Origin: Penaeus vannamei
Taxonomy: Eukaryota; Arthropoda; Malacostraca; Decapoda; Penaeidae
Length of the DNA stretch: 64,000 nucleotides
NCBI RefSeq assembly: GCF_042767895.1
Contig: NC_091589.1
Span: 19,166,770 to 19,230,769 of the forward strand
Direction: 5' to 3'
Part shown: in pieces, positions 52,701-64,000 of the stretch
Position numbering within the stretch: position 1 is the stretch's first letter
Layout of the letters: each line of letters starts with the position of its first letter
Program-made: the position numbers and the translations under genes
The notes under the pieces: model-generated
What the model was told of the DNA's origin: nothing
What the model saw: only the letters and a program-made list of their open reading frames with translations
The model's database searches: none

Positions 52701-55700
52701 TATCACCATTATCATCCTTATTGTCATTATTCTTATGATTATCATCATTATTGTCATTATCGTCATGATTATCATTATTATCATTATCATTATTGTAGTT
52801 ATAATGATTATTATGTTAATTATTACTGTCATTTTCATCATTATAACTATTTTTTTAAGGATTATAGGAATAATCATAATTTTAGAAATAATAATGACAA
52901 TAATACTCTTTATAATATAAATAATTATGATATAATTATTATTTCTAATTTCATTATTAGTATGAAAATTATTAGAATAGAGTTCATTATTGCTATTATT
53001 GCAGAAATTATCAAAATTATTATTATAATTATCATTTTATTATCATTATCATCATTATTATTGTCATTATCATCATAATCATCATTATTGTTAATAAGAA
53101 AGGCATTATCATGAAAATCATCATAATTGCCTGAATTCCTGTTAAAATCAATATAATTATCATTTAAAAGCGAAAAAAGTTTTTTCGACCTTTCTCTCTC
53201 TTTGGAAATTTTATTAGTTTTAGCCTATATTTCATTATAAATGGACTCTATGATTATTATTATCATTATCATCATTATTGTCATTATTCTTATGACTTTC
53301 ATCATTATTATCATTATCATTATTGCAGTTATAATTATTATTATGCTAATTATTACGGTCATTTTCATCATTAAAACTATTTTTATAATGATAATAATAA
53401 TAATAATAATAATGATTTTAGAAATAATAATGACAATAATACTCATTATAATAACAATAATAATGGTACTATTATTCTTTCTATTGTCATTATTAGTATG
53501 AAAATTATTAGAATAGAGTTCATTATTACTATTATTGCAGTAATTATCAAAATTATCATTATAATTCTCATTTTATTATCATCATTATTATTGTAATTAT
53601 CATTATAATTGTCCTCATTATTGTTTATAATGTAGGAATTATCATGAAAATTCTCATAATTACCTGAATTGATGTTAAAATCATCATAATTATCATTTAA
53701 ATGCAAAAAAGGGGTTTTCGACCTTTCTATGAAAAGGCTGTAATACGCTATATTTTGCCGTTTTTCGAACTTTGGGATTTTATTAGTTTTAGCCTTTATT
53801 TCATTATAAATTGACTCTATGATTATTATTATCACCATTATCATCCTTATTGTCTTTATTCCTTTGATTATCATAATTATCATTAACATTATTTCAGTTA
53901 TAATGATTTTAAATTTAATTATTATTATCATTTTCATCATTATGACAATTTCTATAATAATAATAACAATAATGATAATTTTAGTAACAACAATGACAAT
54001 AATACTCTTTATAATAACAATAATAATAATCATCATTATTATTGTCATCATCATAATAATTATCATCATTATTGTTAATAATTAGGGCATTATCATGAAA
54101 ATCATCATAATTACCTGAATTAATGTTAAAATTATCATAATTATCATTTAAAAGCGAAAAAAGTTTTTTTTCGACCTATCTCTCAAAAGGCTGTAATACG
54201 CTAGATTTTGCCGTTTTTTCGACTTATGGAATTTTATTAGTTTTCGCCTTTATTTCATAATGAATGGACTCTATGATTATTTTTATCCTCATTATCATTA
54301 TTGTCATTATTCTTATGATTATCAGCATTATTGTCATTATCGTCATGATTATCATTATTATCATTATCATTATTGAGTTATAATGATTATTATAGTAATT
54401 ATTACTGTCATTTTCACCATTAAAACTATTTTTATAATGATAATTTTAGAAATAATAATGACAATAATGCTCATTATAATATCAATTATAATGATATTAT
54501 TATAATTTGTTTTGTCATTATTAGTATGAAAGATATTAGAATAGAGTTCATTATTGCTATTATTGCAGTAATTATCAATATTATCATTATAGTTATCGTT
54601 TTATTATTATCATCACTGTTATTGTCATTACCATCATAATTACCATCATTATTGTTAATAATGAAGGCACTACCATGAAAATCATTATAATTACCTGAAT
54701 TAATGTTAAAATCATAATTATCATTTAAAAGTGAAAAAGTTTTTTTTCCACCTTTCTCTCAAAAGCCTGTAATACGCTAGATTTTGCCGTTTTTTCGACT
54801 TATGGGATTTTATTAGTTTTAGCCTTTATTTCATTATAAATGGACTATGATTATTATTATTATCAACATTATCATAATCATCATCATTTTTCTTATGATT
54901 ATCATCCTTATAGTCATTATCGTCATGATTATCATTATTATCATTATCATTATTGCAGTTATAATAAATATTTTGTTAATTATTACTGTCATTTTCATCA
55001 TTATAATTATTTTTATAATCATAATAACAATAATGTTAATTTCAGAAATAAAAATGACAATAATACTCATTATAATAATAATAATAATAATGATATTATT
55101 ATTTCTATTGTCATTATTAGTATAAACATTATTAGAATAGAGTTCAGTATTGCTATTATTGCAGAAATTATAAAAATTATCATTCTATCATTTTATTATT
55201 ATTATCATCATTATTATTGTCGTCATCATCATAAATATCATCCTTATTGTTAATAATGAGGGAATCATCATGAAAATCATCATAATTTCCTTAATTAATG
55301 TTAAAATCATATTATTTATTACTTAAAAGCGAAAAAGGTATTTTTTTTCGATCTTTCTCTCATAGGGCTGTAATACGCTAGATTTTGCCGTTTTTCAACT
55401 TTTCAACTGTGATTTTATTTGTTTTCGCCTTTATTTCATTATAAATGGACTCTATGATTATTATTATCATCATTATCATCATTATTGTCATTATTCCTAT
55501 GATTATCAGTATTATTGTCATTATCGTCATGATTATCATTATTATCATTATCATTATTGCAGTTATAATGATTATTATGCTAATTATTACTCTCCTTTTC
55601 ATCATTATAACTATTTTTATAATGATAATAACAATAATGACAATTTTAGAAATAATAATGACAATAATACTCAATATAATAACAATAGAAAAATTATTAT

Positions 55701-57268
55701 TTCTTTTGTCATTATTAGTATGAAAATTATTAGAATAGAGATAATTCTTGCTATTATTGTAGTAATTATAAAAATTGTCATTATAATTATCTTTTTATTA
55801 TTATTATTATCATTATTATTGTCATTATCATCATAATTATCATCATTATTGTTATTAATAAAGGCATTATCATGAAAATCATCATAATTACCTGAATTAA
55901 TGTTAAAATCATCATAATCTTTTCGACTTTTCTCTCAAAAGGCTGTAATACGCTAGATTTTGCCGTTTTTTCAACTTATGGGAATTTAAAAGTTATAGCC
56001 TTTATTTCATTATAAATGGACTCTATGATTATTATTATCATCATTATCATCATTATTATCATTATTCTTATGATTGTCATCAATATAGTCATTATAGTCA
56101 TGATTATCATTATTATCATTATCATTATTGCAGTTATAATGATTATTATGCTAATTATTAGTCCTTTTCATCATTATAACTATTTTTGTAATGATAATAA
56201 CGATAATGATAATTTTAGAAATAATAATGACAATAATACTCATTATAATAACAATAATAATGATATCATTATCATTTTTATTGTCATCATTAGTATGAAA
56301 ATTATTAGAATAAAGTTCATTATTGCTATTATTGCAGTAATTATCAAACTTATCATTATAATTATCATTTTATTATTATTATCATCAATATTATTGGCAT
56401 CATCATCATAATTATCATCATTATTGTTAATAATAAAGGCATTATCATGAAAATCATCATAATAACCAGAATTGATGTTAAAATCATCATAATAATCATT
56501 TAAAAGCGAAAAAGCGTTTTTTTACCTCTTTCGAATTATGGGATTCAATTAGTTTTCGCCTTTATTTCATAATAAATCATCCATGTTGTCATTATTCTTA
56601 TGATTATCATCATTATAGTCATTTTCGTCATGATTATCATTATTAGTATTGTTATTATTGCAGTTATAATGATTATTATGTTAATTAATACTGTAATTTT
56701 CATCATGTTAACTATTTTTATAATGATAATAACAATGATAATTTTAGAAATAATAATGACAATAATACACATTATAATAACAATAATAATGATAAGGTTT
56801 TTTCTATTGTCGTTATTAGTATGAAATTTTTTTCTATTATTGGTATTTTATTAGTAATTATCGAAACTATTATTATAACTATCATTTATTTATTATCATC
56901 ATAATTATTGTCATTATCATCGTAATTATCATCATTATTGCTAATAATAAAGAAATTATCCTGAAAATCGTCATAATTCCCTGAATTAATGTTAAAATCA
57001 TCATAATTATCATTTAAAAGGAAAAAAAAAAATTGCGGCCTTTCTCGTTTTTTAGACTAAAGGGATTGTATTAGTTTTCACCCTTATTTCATGATTATTA
57101 TTATCATCATAATCATCATTATTGTCATTATTCTTATGATTATTATCCTTATAGTCATTATCGTCATGATTAACATTATTATCATTATCATTATTGCAGT
57201 TATGATGATCATTATGCTAATTATTTCTCCCATTTTCATCATTATAACTATTTTTATAAGGATAATAA
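49737..57268 (-). repeat. Satellite array 7, minus orientation
   Basis: Minus-strand monomers up to the third gap. Shortened cores occur at about 50120, 51110 and 53200. A foldback at 51216-51301 contains a small inverted piece. No gene is seen. Confidence 0.9.
51216..51301. repeat. Long foldback hairpin inside the satellite
   Basis: The left arm 51216-51256 and the right arm 51261-51301 are inverted copies of each other (41 bp, about four mismatches) around a 4-nt loop TGAT. The left arm is a fragment of opposite orientation inside a minus array. Confidence 0.8.
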
Positions 57269-57768
57269 NNNNNNNNNNNNNNNNNNNNNNNNNNNNNNNN
57301 NNNNNNNNNNNNNNNNNNNNNNNNNNNNNNNNNNNNNNNNNNNNNNNNNNNNNNNNNNNNNNNNNNNNNNNNNNNNNNNNNNNNNNNNNNNNNNNNNNNN
57401 NNNNNNNNNNNNNNNNNNNNNNNNNNNNNNNNNNNNNNNNNNNNNNNNNNNNNNNNNNNNNNNNNNNNNNNNNNNNNNNNNNNNNNNNNNNNNNNNNNNN
57501 NNNNNNNNNNNNNNNNNNNNNNNNNNNNNNNNNNNNNNNNNNNNNNNNNNNNNNNNNNNNNNNNNNNNNNNNNNNNNNNNNNNNNNNNNNNNNNNNNNNN
57601 NNNNNNNNNNNNNNNNNNNNNNNNNNNNNNNNNNNNNNNNNNNNNNNNNNNNNNNNNNNNNNNNNNNNNNNNNNNNNNNNNNNNNNNNNNNNNNNNNNNN
57701 NNNNNNNNNNNNNNNNNNNNNNNNNNNNNNNNNNNNNNNNNNNNNNNNNNNNNNNNNNNNNNNNNNNN
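57269..57768. other. Assembly gap (500 N)
   Basis: Exactly 500 N, with minus-orientation satellite on both sides. Confidence 0.99.
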
Positions 57769-58570
57769 TTATAGTTAATAACAAAGGAATTATCATGAAA
57801 ATCATCATAATTACATATATTAATGTTAAAATCATACTAATTATCATTTATAAGCGAAAAAGTTTTTTTTTTTACCTATCTCTTAAAAGGCTGTAATACG
57901 CTAGATTTTGCCGTTTTTCGACTTATGGGATTTTATTAGTTTTAGCCTTTTTTCATTATAAATGGACTCTATGATTATTATTATCATTATCATCATCATT
58001 GTCATTATTCTTATGATTATCATCATTATAGTCATTATCGTTATGATTATCATTATTATCATTAGCATTATTGCAGGTATAATTATTACAGTCATTTTCA
58101 TCATTATAACTATTTTTATAATGATAATATCAAAAATGATAATTTTAGAAATAATAATGACAACAATACTCATTACAATAACAATATTAATGATATTATT
58201 ATTATTTCTATTGTCATTATTAGTATAAAAATCCTTATTGGTAATATTGCAGTAATTATCAAAATTATCATTAAAATTTATCATTTTACTATTATTATCA
58301 TCATTATTATTGTCATTATCATAATAATTATCATCATTATTATTAATAATAATGGAATCATCATGAAAATCATCATAATTACCTAAATTTAAATGTTAAA
58401 ATCATCCTAATTATCTTTTAAAAAGCGAAAAAGGGGTTTTTCGATCTTTCTCTCAAAAGGGCTGTAATAAGCTAGATTTTGCCTTTTTTTTTTCGACTTT
58501 TGGGATTTTATTAGTTTTAGCCTTTATGTCATTATAAATTGACTCTATGATATTTATTATCATCATTATT
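57769..58570 (-). repeat. Satellite, minus orientation
   Basis: About one and a half monomers, ending at catcattatt|tcaggtaatt, where the direction switches to plus. Confidence 0.85.
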
Positions 58571-59086
58571 TCAGGTAATTATGATGATTTTCATCTTAAT
58601 TCCCTTATTTTTAAGAATAATGATGAAAATTATGATGATAATGATAATAATAATGATGATAATAATAAAATGATAATTTATAAAAAAAAAATTTGATAAT
58701 TACTGCAATAATAGCAATAATAAACTCTATTCTAATAATTTTTATACTAATAATGACAATAGAAATAATAAATTATTTCTGTTTTTATAATGAGTATTAT
58801 TGTCATTATTTCTATCATTATAAAAATAGTTATAATGATGAAAATGACTAATAATTAGCATAATAATCATTATAACTTCAATAATGATAATGTTAATAAT
58901 GATAATCATGACGATAATGACTATAATTATGATAATCATGAGAATAATGACAATAATGATGATGATGGTGAAAATAAAATCATAGAGTCCATTTATCATG
59001 AAATAAAGGCTAAAACTAATAAAATCTCAAAGGTCGAAAAACGACAAAATCTAGCGTATATACAGCCTTTTCAGAGAAAGGTCGAA
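58571..59086 (+). repeat. Inverted satellite island, plus orientation
   Basis: A single near-complete plus monomer of about 516 bp, from tcaggtaattatg to gagaaaggtcga, flanked by minus monomers on both sides. Confidence 0.85.
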
Positions 59087-59432
59087 TATAATGATAATAA
59101 CAATAATGATAATTTTATAAATAATAATGACAATAATACTCATTATAATAACAATAATAATGATATTGTTATTATTTCTATTGTCATTATTAGTATGAAA
59201 ATTATTAGAATAGACGTAATTATTGCTATTATTGCAGTAATTATCAAAATCATCTATTGTCATTATTCTTATGATTATCGTCATCATAGTCATTATCGTC
59301 ATGATTATCACTATTATAATTATCATTATTGCAGTTATAATGATCATTATGCTAATTATTACTGTACTTTTCATCATTATAACTATTTTATAATATTTAA
59401 AAAGCTAAAAAGTTTTTTTTCGACCTCTCTCT
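59087..59432 (-). repeat. Satellite, minus orientation, abutting the retrotransposon
   Basis: A shortened minus monomer with a deletion at about 59252. It ends in tcgacctctctct, where the truncated pol region starts. Confidence 0.85.
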
Positions 59433-59782
59433 ACTGATGAGGGAGTTCCTCGGCACGAAAGAACATACGGGGAAAACGTCAAACTCGTCCGTGTTATAGC
59501 CAAAATCATTGAGTCCGTGTCCAAAATCAAACCGGTCCTCCAAGTCCGCCATCACACTATCCGGTTCGCACGAATCGCCCCGCCCGAGGGGAGCAGGTGA
59601 CTCTCCGCGCGCATCTCATCGCACCTTCCCGGTCTCCGCCGCTCGAACTACAGCAACGTAGCACGGCCTCTGGCTCGTGGTATGTCAGGATGCCGAGGGA
59701 CCCGGCACCCGAGAACGAAACCCCGAGTCGGACTCCATTAAAACTAGCAGAGCTGGCCCCTGAAACAGGGGAGAGGTTCAAC
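59433..59782 (-). pseudogene. Pol N-terminal linker fragment, truncated before reverse transcriptase
   Basis: The open frame 59781-59557 continues from the protease after a one-base shift at the T4 run (A4 on the plus strand, 59785-59788). It ends in TAG (59557-59559) and stays open in the same frame to the satellite boundary. Phrases such as ARRVTCSPRAGRFVRT resemble the segment between protease and reverse transcriptase in gypsy-like polyproteins, but no catalytic domain is present. The element breaks at ctctctct|actgatgagg, where satellite core sequence (cgacctctctct) takes over. Identity rests on position and weak similarity. Confidence 0.5.
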
Positions 59783-60304
59783 TTAAAACCTCCGCAGCAG
59801 GTCCACGCCTATCAGCACCTCTGCTGGAAACCTAGTGTCGTCGTTCACCACGAACACTGAGTGCCGGCACTAACAAGCTCGGGAAAATTTAAACTCAAAG
59901 GTTGCCCTGCCCTTGATGTCCAGCGCGGCCCCAGATGCCCCCCTAAGGCCGCGTGGGTGCAGTGAGAGCGGGGTGTTGGAAATCCTCCTGAAACAAGACT
60001 CCTTCACCACCGTTGCCTCACTTCCCGAGTCAAGAAAGGCCAAGACCTTAGTCCCAGCAACCACACAATTCAACAGCGCCTGAATCTGTGCCTCGGGAAG
60101 CTCCGGTTCCGTGGAACTGTCGCTCCCCTCGGCGCCCGCATCATCATTGTCCCTGACAGTGGCTCGTTGTGGTTGCAGTTGTGTTCTGTTGGGCGGTGCT
60201 CTACAGTTCTGCCCGAAAAAAGCACCGCCCAGCCACATGCCCTCGGCGGCCACACCGGGTGCACTGATTACCCTCTCGCACCGCACGACACTCGGAAGCG
60301 TCAT
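59783..60304 (-). pseudogene. Retropepsin-like aspartic protease, broken
   Basis: The frame opens at 60304 and overlaps the end of gag by about 100 nt. The catalytic motif VLAFLDSGSEATVV (D-S-G) is at residues 87-100, with the Asp codon at about 60029-60031. A TAG at 59870-59872 interrupts the frame. The same frame then continues with a segment containing VLIGVDLLRRF, which fits the conserved hydrophobic-Gly-x-Asp strand near the C-terminus of retropepsins, and ends at TAA (59783-59785). In this family the enzyme acts as a dimer to cut the Gag-Pol polyprotein. The residues before the DSG are acidic and low in complexity, like a Gag-protease linker. The frame is +1 relative to gag. Confidence 0.75.
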
Positions 60305-61385
60305 GCGTAGTCACCTGATGGTAGGGACACCAGCGTCGGGGTTCTCGAGTGCGTACGGGTAACTCTGCTAGGGGATCAACCGGAGATCGACCCTCGCGAG
60401 GAGTAGAAGAGCGAGGTTTAGGCCCTGCCTCGCTCGAGAAACTGACCAATGGTTTCTCTACCCGCCCGGCATAGTGCCGATGGTGCCAGGCTTTTTGGGC
60501 TGCTTCGACCTCCCGGTAAAGTGGCTGATCCTCTATCAACAGGAGCTTTTCGCTCAGCCAGAGCGGGAGTCCTTGGAGAAAAGTCCTCCTCATCAGAGGT
60601 TCAGCTTGCCCAAGTTCACCAGGATAGTCGCGCATGCCTTGGTATACTACGGTCTCGATCGCGAGATAGAAGTCCCTAAGGGAAGTGTCGCCGAGTACGT
60701 ATGACCCCAAATGCCGTAGGTACTCCATCGACGAGCACGTCCCCCGGAGACGTTGTCGAAGGGTTTCCTTAAACTCGTCCCAGGTCCCAATCCCGTCAAA
60801 CACTGGGGAGTTAACGACTATATCCGCCGTCCCCCTACAGCTACCACGGGCGGCGCGGATCAGAGCCTCATCCGTGCTATAAGGATGGGATTGCTCAATA
60901 TGCCGCAACAATATTTCCAATTCCTGATTCCTCTGAAGAGGCTGGCTAGCTGGGACCTCTGCCCGGTAAGGCGGAATCGGGCCATACAGGGTTATACCTT
61001 GATCTAAGGGACGCGGGTTGACGGGCGTTCGCTGAGACGAGTGGTTAGTCGTGACCGCATGCACCCCCACTTCTACCTACGATGCAGAGGCTGCAACTGG
61101 TGAACGAGTGTGCGGTTCAGATGCCCTGGGCTCCAGTAATCGCACGATATTGGCGTACTGCCCTTCCAGGGTACTGAACCGAGAATTCAGCCGTTCGAAT
61201 TTGTCCACCAACTCCCCATACTTCGAGAGCGAGAGGTGGTCACGGGGCTCTAGCCTTTGCCCCAAAGTCAAAGATTGAGCGTTATCTCCTCGATGAAACT
61301 CGGGGCCCTCAAAAAGGGTGTTAGCAGAGGATCCCGAGCACTCATTAGTGGGTTCTCCTTGGACGGTATTTCGTGTGCGAGGCAT
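60201..61385 (-). pseudogene. gag: Gag polyprotein with zinc fingers, one amber stop
   Basis: The ATG at 61385 (aaaaATGcct) begins a frame of 395 codons interrupted only by a TAG at 61077-61079 (codon 103). I chose this start because it is the first ATG after the primer binding site, 126 nt past the LTR end. The N-terminal part has a heptad-like helix (residues about 55-85). The middle is a Gag capsid-like region with the WDEFKETLRQRL motif and LQGLPLWLSEKL. The C-terminus holds two zinc-binding motifs: C-X2-H-X4-H-X4-C at residues 353-366 (CPYH..H..C) and a classic C-X2-C-X4-H-X4-C knuckle at 375-388 (CTRC..H..C). Gag forms the particle core and binds RNA. The frame ends shortly after the knuckle at a T6 run, where a one-base shift leads into the protease. 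Confidence 0.85.
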
Positions 61386-61483
61386 TTTTGCGTCCCAGCA
61401 CTTGCTCTACAACCCGTTACTTAGCTTACGATAGACTTGCACAAAGGCTTGACCAGACACTTTATAAAAAAGAATAACTTCTC

Positions 61484-61501
61484 TCCCACCGCTGCCTACC
61501 A
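61484..61501 (-). other. Primer binding site resembling tRNA-Leu
   Basis: On the minus strand this reads TGGTAGGCAGCGGTGGGA, 10 nt after the LTR end CTACA. The 3' end of eukaryotic tRNA-Leu(AAG), as I recall it (..TCCCACCGCTGCCACCA), would give TGGTGGCAGCGGTGGGA. The match is complete apart from one inserted A. This fits the position and role of the minus-strand primer site of an LTR retrotransposon. Confidence 0.7.
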
Positions 61502-61511
61502 AAAAGACAGT

Positions 61512-61851
61512 TGTAGCGGAGCGTAGACCCAGTAGACTTAAGTTGTCTGGTTGAGTCCGGGCTCAACCGAGAATATGGAGTTTTTGCTCAAGGGAAAAGA
61601 TTCGTCTGCAATGAAAAGATGTAAGGTTCCAGGCCTACGGCATGCTGCCACCACCCGATTAGTAGGTTAGGGAACCGTGTGTGTTGTGTAAGTGGGTGTA
61701 GGCGTTGTGTAAGAAAAGGGTGGAAGGAAAGTACAGGATGCATGTACTAAATGTTGGATGTGTAGGTGTGTAGATGTGAAAAGGGAGATAGTGTAGGCTG
61801 AGCGTCTGCGTGGACGTGTTTCGAAGAAAAAAGCAAGATCATAGAATTCTT
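61512..61851 (-). mobile_element. Short LTR copy L4, attached to gag
   Basis: On the minus strand it starts aagaattctatgatcttgc at the satellite junction gagtatt and ends CTACA, 10 nt before the primer binding site, so it is the 5' LTR of the gag-bearing element. It retains the 30 nt deleted in L2/L3 and a perfect hairpin GGTTGAG-TCCGGG-CTCAACC (61549-61568). Its true TG start is missing. An internal deletion joins sequences that lie 1.3 kb apart in element C at the shared octamer TACACATC. Confidence 0.82.
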
Positions 61852-64000
61852 AATACTCATTATAATAACAATAATAATGATATTATTTCTATTGTCATTA
61901 TTAGAATGAAAATTATTAAAATAGAGGTCATTATTGCTAATATTGCAGTAATTATCAGAAGTATCATTATAGTACTCATTTTATTATTATTATCATTATA
62001 GTACTCATTTTATTATTATTATCATTATAGTCATCATTCTTATGATTATCATCATTATAGTCATTATCGTCATGATAATCATTATTATCATTATCATTAT
62101 TGCAGTTATAATGATTATTATGCTAATTATTACTGTCATTTTTATCATTATAACTATTTTTATAATGATAATAACAATAATGATACTTTTAAAAATAATA
62201 ATGACAATAATACTCATTATAATAACAATAATAATATTATTTCTATTGTCATTATTAGTATGAAAATTATTAGAATAGAGTTCATTATTGCTATTATTGC
62301 AGTAATTATCAAAATTATCATTATAATTCTCATTTTATTATTATTATTATTATTGTCATTATCATGATAATTATCATCATTATTGTTATAAGTAAAGGCA
62401 TTATCATGAAAGTCATTATAATTACGTGAATTTATGATAAAATAATAATTATCTTTTAGATGCAATAAAGGTTTTTTTTCGACCTTTCTCTCATAAGGCT
62501 GTAATACGCAAGATTTTGCCGTTTTTTCGACTTATGGGATTTTATTAGTTTTAGCCTTCTTTTCATTATAAGAGGACTCTATAATTATTATTATCACCAT
62601 TATCATCCTTATTGTCATTATTCTTATGATTATCGTCATTATTGTCATTATCGTCATGATTATCATTATTATCATTATCATTATTGTAGTTATAATGATT
62701 ATTATGTTAATTATTACTGTCATTTTCATCATTATAACTATTTTTATAAGGATAATATGAATAATGATAATTTTAGAAATAATAATGACAATAATACTCT
62801 TTATAATAACAATAATAATGATATTATTATTATTTCTATTGTCATAATTTGTATGAAAATTATTAGAATAGAGTTCATTATTGCTATTATTGCAGTAATT
62901 ATCAAAATTATCATTATAATTATCATTTTATTATTATTATCATCATTATTATTGTCATTATCATCATAATTATCATCATTATTGTTAATAATAAAGGAAT
63001 TATCATGAAAATCATCATAATTACCTGAATTCATGTTAAAATCATCATAATTATCATTTAGAAGCGAAAAAGGGTTTATTTTGACTTTTCTCTTTAAAGG
63101 CTGTAATACGCTAGATTTTGCCTTTTTTTTCGACTTATGTAGTTTTATTAGTTTTAGCCTTGATTTCATTATAAATGGACTCTATGATTATTATTATCAT
63201 CATTATCATCATTATTGTCATTATTCCTATGACTATCATCATTATTGTTATTATCGTCATGATTATCATTATCATCATTATTATTATTGCAGTTATAATG
63301 ATTATTATGCTAATTTTTACTGTCATTTTCATCATTAAAACTATTTTTATAATGATAATAACAATAATAATAATTTTAGAAATAATAATGATAATAATAC
63401 TCATTATAATAACAATAATAATGACATTATTATTATATCTATTGTCATTATTAGCTTGAAAATTATTAGAATAGAGTTCATTATTGCTATTTTTGCACTA
63501 ATTATCATAAATATCATTATAATTATCACTTTATTATTATTATCTTCATTATTATTGTCATTATCATCATAATCATCATCATTATTGTTAATAATATAGG
63601 AATTATCATGAAAATAATCATAATTACCTGAATTCATGTTAAAATCATCAATTCATGTTAAAAGCGAAAAAGGTTTTTTTTCGACTTTTCTCTCAAAAGG
63701 CTGTAATACCATAGATTTTGCCGTATTTCGACTTTTGGGATTTGATTAGTTTTATCCTTTATTTCATTATAAATGGACTCTATGATTATTATTATCATTA
63801 TCATCATTATTGTCATTATTTTTATGATTATCATCATTATAGTCATGATTATCATTATTATAATTATCATTATTGCAGTTATAATGATTATTATGCTAAT
63901 TATTACTGTCATTTTCATCATTATAATTATTCTTATAATGATAATAACCAAAATGATAATTTTAGAAATGATAATGACAATGATATTCATTATAATAAGA
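61852..64000 (-). repeat. Satellite array 8, minus orientation, to window end
   Basis: About four minus monomers. At 61962-62020 a 29-bp stretch (tatcattatagtactcat..) is tandemly repeated. From 62038 onward the sequence is the near-identical copy of 47102-49068. No gene is seen, and the array continues past the window. Confidence 0.9.
62038..64000 (-). repeat. Recent duplication shared with 47102-49068, copy 2
   Basis: Partner of 47102-49068, in the same orientation, still matching at the end of the window. The true length is therefore unknown. Confidence 0.88.

Larger units (their letters stand above)
59433..61851 (-). mobile_element. Truncated LTR retrotransposon (probably Metaviridae, Ty3/gypsy-like)
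   Basis: Order on the minus strand: LTR remnant (61851-61512), 10-nt spacer, primer binding site (61501-61484), leader, gag pseudogene (61385-60201), protease (about 60200-59783), then a pol linker that stops at 59433 against satellite. Reverse transcriptase, RNase H, integrase and the second LTR are absent. This is the only clearly GC-rich stretch in the window, so it stands out from the satellite. Several in-frame stops and two single-base shifts make it non-functional as assembled. Placement in Ty3/gypsy is inferred from Gag zinc fingers followed by a DSG protease. BEL/Pao cannot be excluded without the pol domains. Confidence 0.85.

Noticed and set aside
59597..60362. Plus-strand frames of 83-87 codons opposite gag-protease (also 60449-61278)
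   Set aside because: They are antisense shadows of a GC-rich coding region. The minus-strand frames carry the zinc fingers and the DSG motif.

Overview
This window is repetitive eukaryotic DNA, probably from an invertebrate animal. I suspect a decapod crustacean because of the very AT-rich trinucleotide composition, but nothing in the sequence proves it. There are three runs of exactly 500 N, the usual sign of a scaffolded long-read assembly. I see no intact cellular protein gene, tRNA, rRNA or CRISPR array.

Layout. About 80 percent of the window is one satellite family with a monomer of roughly 580 bp (for example 16541-17119). Each monomer has a low-complexity part made of RAY triplets (AAT, GAT, GAC) and their complement RTY, plus a distinctive core of about 150 bp carrying a CGAAAAA/TTTTTCG hairpin. 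I call the strand on which the core reads TTAACATTAATTCAGG the plus orientation. The array is plus at 1-865, minus at 1366-2120, plus at 2121-43010, minus at 43011-58570, plus at 58571-59086, and minus from 59087 to the end. Several of these switches lie in small palindromes or hairpins.

Embedded elements. One LTR-retrotransposon lineage is present in several states. (a) Two very long LTR-like elements, 17941-21003 (copy A, 3,063 bp) and 35732-39615 (copy C, 3,884 bp), start TG, end CA and are flanked by the 5-bp direct repeat ATTGT. A third copy (B, 24162-26423) is 5'-truncated. They hold no recognisable gene but contain a tandem array of conserved hairpins. (b) Four short deletion derivatives of the same LTR lie at 249-541, 44587-44899, 49424-49736 and 61512-61851. 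All four share the same breakpoint with the satellite. (c) The 61512-61851 copy is followed on the minus strand by a primer binding site resembling tRNA-Leu, a gag pseudogene with zinc fingers, a retropepsin-like protease and the start of a pol linker (59433-61385). The element is cut off before reverse transcriptase.

How the parts relate. The satellite and the inserted LTR element appear to have been amplified together. Block 13214 to about 23650 is homologous to 28511 to about 42200. The segment 18743-22590 is repeated almost base for base at 24162-28010. The segment 47102-49068 is repeated at 62038-64000, where the window ends. Shared LTR/satellite junctions suggest one or few retrotransposon insertions, later copied, deleted and inverted along with the satellite. 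The many long open frames in the satellite, rich in Ile, Asn/Asp or Tyr/His, are products of stop-free triplet repeats and are not annotated as genes.
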